Both the position numbers and the translations under genes were made by a program. Positions 59,782-64,000 of a stretch of 64,000 nucleotides of DNA are shown piece after piece (position 1 is the first letter of the stretch; the number at the start of each line of letters is the position of its first letter). Source of the DNA: Streptomyces sp. NBC_00440 (GTDB taxonomy: Bacteria > Actinomycetota > Actinomycetes > Streptomycetales > Streptomycetaceae); contig NZ_CP107921.1 in NCBI RefSeq assembly GCF_036014215.1, positions 7,933,501-7,997,500 on the forward strand, written 5' to 3'. Under the pieces are notes generated by a model. That model worked only from the letters and a program-made list of their open reading frames with translations. It ran no database searches and was not told the DNA's origin.

Positions 59782-60576
59782 ATGGGCCCAACCGTGCTTT
59801 ACGAAGTCGAGGGCGCTGTCGCCACCGTCACGATCAACCGGCCGCAGCGCCGCAACGCGGTCAGCATGCGGGTCTTCGAGGAGCTGCGCGTCGCGTTGGA
59901 GCGTGCGGCGGGCGATGCGGCCGTGCGGGCACTGGTACTCACCGGTGCCGGCGACGACTTCTGTGTCGGCGCCGACCTGACCGGAGCTCCGGAGAGTCGG
60001 GTGCTGACGGGCGAGGGCCGGGAGGCGGACGAGCAGCGACTCGTACAGGTGGCGGGCGCGGTGCGCCTGCTGCGGGAGTGGGACAAGCCGTCCGTCGCCG
60101 TGATCCGCGGCGGCTGCGCCGGTGCCGGGATGTCGCTCGCCCTGGCCTGCGATCTGCGGTACGCGGCCGACGACGCGGTGTTCAACACCGCCTTCCTCAC
60201 GGTCGGGCTCACCGGTGACCTGGGCATCGGCTGGCTGCTCACCCAGGCCGTCGGCCCGGCCAGGGCCCGTGAACTGATGCTGCTCCCGGAAAAACTCACG
60301 TGCTCACAAGCGCTGTCCGTGGGTCTGGTGACCGCGGCCGTCGCAGCCGATGAGCTGGCCGGCGCAGCGGGCTCCGTGGCGGAGCGGCTGGCTGCGGCGG
60401 CCCCGCTCGCGGTCGCCGGTGTCCGGCGGAACCTGGACGACGCGCTGAGGCTCCCGTTGGACGGCTACCTGCCCCGCGAGGCACGGAGGATCGCTCACGC
60501 GGCGTACTCCGAGGACGCGAAGGAGGCCCGCGCCGCCTTCTTGGAGAAACGTGCTCCGGTGTTCACCGGCCAGTGA
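59782..60576 (+). CDS. Enoyl-CoA hydratase family protein (EchA type)
   Basis: A 264-residue crotonase. The opening VEGAVATVTINRPQRRNAVSM, oxyanion-hole segments DDFCVGADLTGAPE and RGGCAGAGMSLALACDL, and the ending FLEKRAPVFTGQ are typical. The segment AFLTVGLTGDLGIGW keeps no glutamate at one usual catalytic position (Asp instead), so isomerase activity is possible. The ATG at 59782 follows GGGAAGGGAAG. It is the last gene of the four-gene operon with two dehydrogenases and the luciferase-like enzyme; it converges with the DUF2332 gene. Confidence 0.9.
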   Translation: MGPTVLYEVEGAVATVTINRPQRRNAVSMRVFEELRVALERAAGDAAVRALVLTGAGDDFCVGADLTGAPESRVLTGEGREADEQRLVQVAGAVRLLREWDKPSVAVIRGGCAGAGMSLALACDLRYAADDAVFNTAFLTVGLTGDLGIGWLLTQAVGPARARELMLLPEKLTCSQALSVGLVTAAVAADELAGAAGSVAERLAAAAPLAVAGVRRNLDDALRLPLDGYLPREARRIAHAAYSEDAKEARAAFLEKRAPVFTGQ

Positions 60577-60630
60577 GCCCGGGGCCCCGCGCCCGGCGCA
60601 CCCGCATCGCACGGGACCGGCCGCCCCTGC

Positions 60631-61788
60631 TCAGTCCGGCGGCATCCATGGGAAGTCGTCCAAGGGATCCCGGGCCGGGGAGAACCAGCGTAGGTAGGGG
60701 TCGGCCAGGCCGAGCAACTGATCATGACGTTGACCGTCACCGCAGAGGCTGGCTCCGACCACGTACAGGGAGTTGCGCCGAGCGAGGGGGCCACGCAGAG
60801 CAGGGAGGTCGAGTGTGGTGGTCGCCAGCAAACCGGGTGCCTCCGTGAAGACCCATGCCACCGGGCGTCGGCGGGAGGCTTCCTGGAGCTGGGCGACGAA
60901 GAGGGATCGGGCCCGGGTGGTGAGGTAGCTGAGCAGCGACGCGGTGAACACGACCACCGGCTCATGGCCCGGCAGCTCGGCGAGTATCCGAGCGGTGTCC
61001 ATGGTCGCTTCGCCCGTCACCACCTTCGTAGCCGCGGTGGACGCCGCGAGGTCGATGGCGCCCCGCAGGGTGGCGAGTTCTTCGATCTGCTCGGGCCAGA
61101 TGAACGCTTCCAGCCAGGCTCGGGCATCGGGGTCGGACAGGTCGACCGGACGTTGGTCGATGCCGATGCGCCGGGTGATCTCCGGTGCCGTCCGGAGGAT
61201 GTAGGCGCCGGATGAGCCACGGACTTCGCAGGACACGACAACCGAGGACGCAGGGGGCGTGGCTGTCGCTTCGCCGTTGAGGCGGTAGTCGTAGTGGTCG
61301 AACAGCAGGTTGAGCCCGGCACTGGCGCCGACTTCGACAAGGGCGACGGGACCCGGCCAGTGGCCGTGTACGTGATCGACACCGAGGCGCAGGGCGACAC
61401 ATCGGCGGATCTCGTTGGTCTGGGTGGACCGCTGCGACAGAAGGCAGGCCAGCTCGTCGCGATGCCGGCCGCAGAAAGCAGCGAACGTCCACACCAGCTG
61501 GTCGTCGACCGCCCGGTGCCCACCATGAATGGGGTAGTAGGCAGCCAGCTCCGAGCCTCGGTGTGATGCGAGAAGCAGGTTCACCGCAGCGAACAGGAGA
61601 CTGGGGCGGCGCTGCTCTTCCGGCGTATCGAGAAGAAGAGCGAGAAGGCTGGGGTCACCCGCGACGCCTTCGCTGAGGGTCTCGTACACGGGGGAGCGGC
61701 CGGCACCCTGTGTCGCGCCGAAGAACCGGAACAGCCGCTGGAGCCGTTCGGCTTCCGCTGCCCCTGGAGGCTGCTCATCTCGTGTCAC
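60631..61788 (-). CDS. DUF2332 family protein
   Basis: A 385-residue cytoplasmic protein of the widespread but uncharacterised DUF2332 family. The signature VALVEVGASAGLNLLFDHYDY is present in mid-protein and resembles a nucleotide- or SAM-binding strand-loop-helix. It starts at 61788 with ATG, with no clear ribosome site beyond GAAAAG-like purines, and ends YLRWFSPARDPLDDFPWMPPD. No function is known. It marks the end of the acyl-CoA degradation cluster; it has no 16-bp motif upstream. Confidence 0.85.
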   Translation of the reverse strand: MTRDEQPPGAAEAERLQRLFRFFGATQGAGRSPVYETLSEGVAGDPSLLALLLDTPEEQRRPSLLFAAVNLLLASHRGSELAAYYPIHGGHRAVDDQLVWTFAAFCGRHRDELACLLSQRSTQTNEIRRCVALRLGVDHVHGHWPGPVALVEVGASAGLNLLFDHYDYRLNGEATATPPASSVVVSCEVRGSSGAYILRTAPEITRRIGIDQRPVDLSDPDARAWLEAFIWPEQIEELATLRGAIDLAASTAATKVVTGEATMDTARILAELPGHEPVVVFTASLLSYLTTRARSLFVAQLQEASRRRPVAWVFTEAPGLLATTTLDLPALRGPLARRNSLYVVGASLCGDGQRHDQLLGLADPYLRWFSPARDPLDDFPWMPPD

Positions 61789-61913
61789 AGGACTTTTCTA
61801 CCGTCCTGAAGCGCTCCCGACGCCCGAACGGAGCCACATACCTTGATCACGACTCCGGACAGGCCCTTCCGGGCGCCGTCCTGGGGGCACCGTGCGCGTA
61901 CTGCGGTTTCCCG

Positions 61914-62069
61914 TCAGTCCAGCTCCTGCCGAGCCGGTTGCTGGGCCGGGAGATCTTTGGCGGCTTCCAGCGACGCAGGGGACGGCCGGGAGATGAAGTT
62001 CTCGAAAGCGTCCATCCCGAGCATCAGCAGCATCATGAGGACGGGGAGGCATAGGGCTATGAACACCAT
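61914..62069 (-). CDS. Small single-span membrane protein, 51 residues
   Basis: A short frame with an ATG at 62069 preceded by GTGAGGG at proper distance. The product begins MVFIALCLPVLMMLLMLGMD, one membrane helix, then FENFISRPSPASLEAAKDL and an acidic/Gln end (QELD). Third codon positions are mostly G or C. Short proteins with this same pattern (an N-terminal helix followed by DAFEN) are common in Streptomyces genomes and are annotated as hypothetical. The role is unknown. It lies 125 bases upstream of the DUF2332 start on the same strand and may share its transcript. Confidence 0.65.
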   Translation of the reverse strand: MVFIALCLPVLMMLLMLGMDAFENFISRPSPASLEAAKDLPAQQPARQELD

Positions 62070-62725
62070 GGAACCCTCACGGAGGTAGTAGGGACCATCT
62101 GCTCTGCACTGTTCCTCAGTGTGCAGCCGAACGGACCAATACGCTCGTCGGGCCGGAGCCCGCCGGTCAGGAGGGGCCGGTCCACGCGGCAGGTTCGTTG
62201 CCGCTGAGGTGCAGGAGCCGCGTCCGTACGTCCCGCAGTGTTCACCCCGGTGCGGAGACCGCCATGAGGTACCGGGAGGCGGTCGACGATGCGGTGGCTG
62301 ATACGGAAGACGGAGGACCAGCGCATCCGGGAGAGGCGGGCAGGGCGCGGTGCCGGCCGTTCGGGTGGAGAGTCGGGCGGGTCCAGCGTCGACATCCGGT
62401 AGCGGCCCGTTCCGGGCAGCGGGATACGGACCAGCAGGTCATCGAGCCGTCGTCGGCCAGATGGCTGGACCGTACGCCGTACCCGTACGGCAGATCCCAG
62501 TCCAGATCAGCTGGCCGCGCAGCGGAACGGCGCTCCAGCCTGTGCCCAGGACCGGTCTCCCCGCCATCGTCGCCCCGGAGCACGCGGACTGTGAGCCGTG
62601 CACAGGACCTGAGCGGCCGCACCCCGGCCGTGCTCGGGCCTGCTCCGCTTGCGCGGCAGACGGCCCCTTGCCGACGCCCGTCACAGCGCGCCGCAGCCGG
62701 CCGGGCGTCGAGCCGGGCCGGGCCC
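62070..62725. other. Gap of 656 bases without a convincing gene
   Basis: The region between the small membrane protein start and the Mur ligase stop. Minus-strand frames at about 62057-62395 and 62242-62622 each carry a protein-like patch (for example LVRIPLPGTGRYRMSTLDP), but in different frames and with no start signals. This could be a decayed gene, yet I recognise no family. The promoter of the small gene must lie at its left end. Confidence 0.35.
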
Positions 62726-64000
62726 CTACCGCGTGGCGAGTTCCCGTACCGTCGCCATGTCGCTGAACGGGAGCAGCTCTTCGTTGACGATCTGGTAGGG
62801 CTCGCTGCCCTTGCCCGCGATCAGGACGATGTCGCCGTCCCTGGCGGCGGACAGGGCGAAGGAGATCGCGCGGCGGCGGTCGGCGAACCGCTCGAAGGTG
62901 GTGCCGCTCGCCATCAAACCCGGGACGATCTGGTCCATGATCACCCGGGGGTCTTCGTTCCTGGGGTTGTCCGAGGTCAGGACGCACAGATCGGAGTAGG
63001 TGCCGGCGATCTTCCCCATCGGGGCGCGTTTGGTGACGTCCCGGTCCCCGCCACAGCCGAAGACGGTGATGACCCGGCCCGAAACGTAGCCGCGGATGGT
63101 GGTCAGCACCTTCTCCAGCGAGTCCGGTGAGTGTGCGTAGTCCACAATGACGGATGTGCCGTCCGGGGTCTCGTAGCGTTCGAACCTTCCCGGGATCGGG
63201 GGCATCAGCTCAAGTGCGTCGACCAGTCCGGCCAGATCGTGCCCGATGAGGTGGCAGGCGGCGACAGTGGCCAGTGCGTTGGAGACGGAGAACCGTCCGG
63301 GATGGGGGATCGCGGCCGGATACTTGTGGCCGGCGTGGTGCAGGGTGAAGCGGGTGCCGACCGCGTCCATGGTGAGGTCGGTCGCCCGGTAGTCCGCCTC
63401 TGCGTCGATGCCGTACGTGACGACCGCGCCGGGCATCATCGCCCCGATGGCCGCTCCGAGCGGATCGTCGGCGTTGACCACCGCACGCCGGCACAGCCCC
63501 TGGAACAGACGGAGTTTGGCGTCCCGGTAGTTCTCCATGGTGCCGTGGTCGTCCAGGTGATCCTGCGTCAGGTTGGTGAACACCCCTACATCGATGAATG
63601 AGTGGTCCAGACGGTGCGTCAGCAGACCCATCGACGTGGCCTCCAGCACGACGGTGGCGACACCGCGGTCGCGCATGCACCCGAGCAGATACTGGAAGTC
63701 CGGCGACTCCGGGGTGGTCAGTACCGACCTGGGCATCGGAATCAGCTCGTCGCCGATCCGGCTGCCCGCCGTCCCGATGACCCCCACCCTGGCGCGCTCG
63801 GCGATCCTCAGCACCGACTCGACCATGTACGAGACCGACGTCTTCCCGTTGGTGCCGGTGACGGCCACCATGTCCATCTGCCGTCCGGGCTCGCCGTGGT
63901 ACCGGGAGGCGACGGCCGCAGCCGCCTTGCGCGTGTCCGGCACCGCCACGACGCACACGCCCGCGTCCGACGCCCAGGCCGGGGCCGGAAGCGGTGGTGC
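62726..64000 (-). CDS. MurE-like Mur ligase (3' part; gene runs off the right edge)
   Basis: At least 424 codons of a Mur-family ligase; the frame stays open to the edge and about 70-80 N-terminal residues are missing compared with MurE. Visible motifs are the ATP P-loop AVTGTNGKTSVSYMVE, TTPESPDFQYLL, FTNLTQDHLDDHG, DYAHSPDSLEKVL and the amino-acid-selecting DNPRNEDP. The last, with Arg, is the diaminopimelate-type motif. MurE adds the third residue to UDP-MurNAc-dipeptide. However, the conserved SSHAL segment of MurE reads TSMGL here, and no division-wall genes surround it, so it is probably a paralogue with another acceptor. Nothing follows it for 650 bases. Confidence 0.85.
   Translation of the reverse strand, partial: APPLPAPAWASDAGVCVVAVPDTRKAAAAVASRYHGEPGRQMDMVAVTGTNGKTSVSYMVESVLRIAERARVGVIGTAGSRIGDELIPMPRSVLTTPESPDFQYLLGCMRDRGVATVVLEATSMGLLTHRLDHSFIDVGVFTNLTQDHLDDHGTMENYRDAKLRLFQGLCRRAVVNADDPLGAAIGAMMPGAVVTYGIDAEADYRATDLTMDAVGTRFTLHHAGHKYPAAIPHPGRFSVSNALATVAACHLIGHDLAGLVDALELMPPIPGRFERYETPDGTSVIVDYAHSPDSLEKVLTTIRGYVSGRVITVFGCGGDRDVTKRAPMGKIAGTYSDLCVLTSDNPRNEDPRVIMDQIVPGLMASGTTFERFADRRRAISFALSAARDGDIVLIAGKGSEPYQIVNEELLPFSDMATVRELATR

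Noticed and set aside
62198..63130. A 310-codon plus-strand frame across the gap and the end of the Mur ligase gene
   Set aside because: More than half lies antisense to the Mur ligase gene, and the product is a typical high-GC shadow.
1..64000. tRNA, rRNA, CRISPR arrays, insertion sequences, prophage, biosynthetic megasynthases
   Set aside because: Looked for throughout the window; no cloverleaf, repeat-spacer pattern, transposase, phage gene or PKS/NRPS module was recognised.

Overview
The window is high-GC actinobacterial DNA, almost certainly a Streptomyces chromosome. The evidence is strong G/C third-position codon bias, frequent GTG starts, a Streptomyces subtilisin inhibitor, an abundance of secreted hydrolases, an SpoIIE-type PP2C phosphatase and many small TetR/LuxR/GntR/LysR regulators. 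I saw no rRNA, tRNA, CRISPR array, insertion sequence or attachment site. Both ends cut through genes.

Layout. Positions 1-9.5 kb are an accessory mix: the start of a PEP mutase/isocitrate lyase-fold enzyme, a methyltransferase, a subtilisin inhibitor, a convergent pair of secreted arabinan-active glycosidases (GH43 and GH54) sharing a strong bidirectional terminator, an erythromycin-esterase-fold protein, a quinone-oxidoreductase-like enzyme and a small secreted inhibitor-like protein. Positions 10-16 kb hold asnB and a nucleobase-type permease divergent from a TetR regulator and a YtcJ-type amidohydrolase. Positions 16-25 kb carry a small secreted protein, a membrane PP2C phosphatase, a TrmB/LuxR regulator, a large subtilase, a lytic transglycosylase and a DUF6529 membrane protein.

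Positions 25.1-37.5 kb form a coherent collagen/hydroxyproline utilisation island: a secreted M9 collagenase, a Xaa-Pro aminopeptidase, two proline-racemase-family enzymes, a DHDPS-family deaminase, a three-subunit D-hydroxyproline dehydrogenase and a co-transcribed GntR regulator, with a LysR regulator inside. An 18-bp motif recurs upstream of all three transcription units and is the best candidate for the GntR operator. The last enzyme of the pathway (2-oxoglutarate semialdehyde dehydrogenase) is not in the window.

Positions 38.4-60.6 kb form a second coherent unit, an acyl-CoA degradation regulon. It has a tandem-TetR regulator of Mce3R architecture, two acyl-CoA ligases, four acyl-CoA dehydrogenases (two as a heteromeric-type pair), a thioesterase, an alpha-methylacyl-CoA racemase, MaoC hydratase subunits, SDRs, crotonases, two thiolases, an MFS transporter and an F420-type luciferase-like oxidoreductase. 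A 16-bp motif, GTTAKCRNNNNTTMAC, occurs at six places in its promoter regions plus two weaker copies. This predicted regulon is the most interesting signal I found.

Positions 60.6-64 kb hold a DUF2332 protein, an unlisted 51-residue membrane peptide gene and a MurE-like ligase that runs off the right edge. Functions are assigned by reading translated proteins against remembered family motifs; no database search was run.
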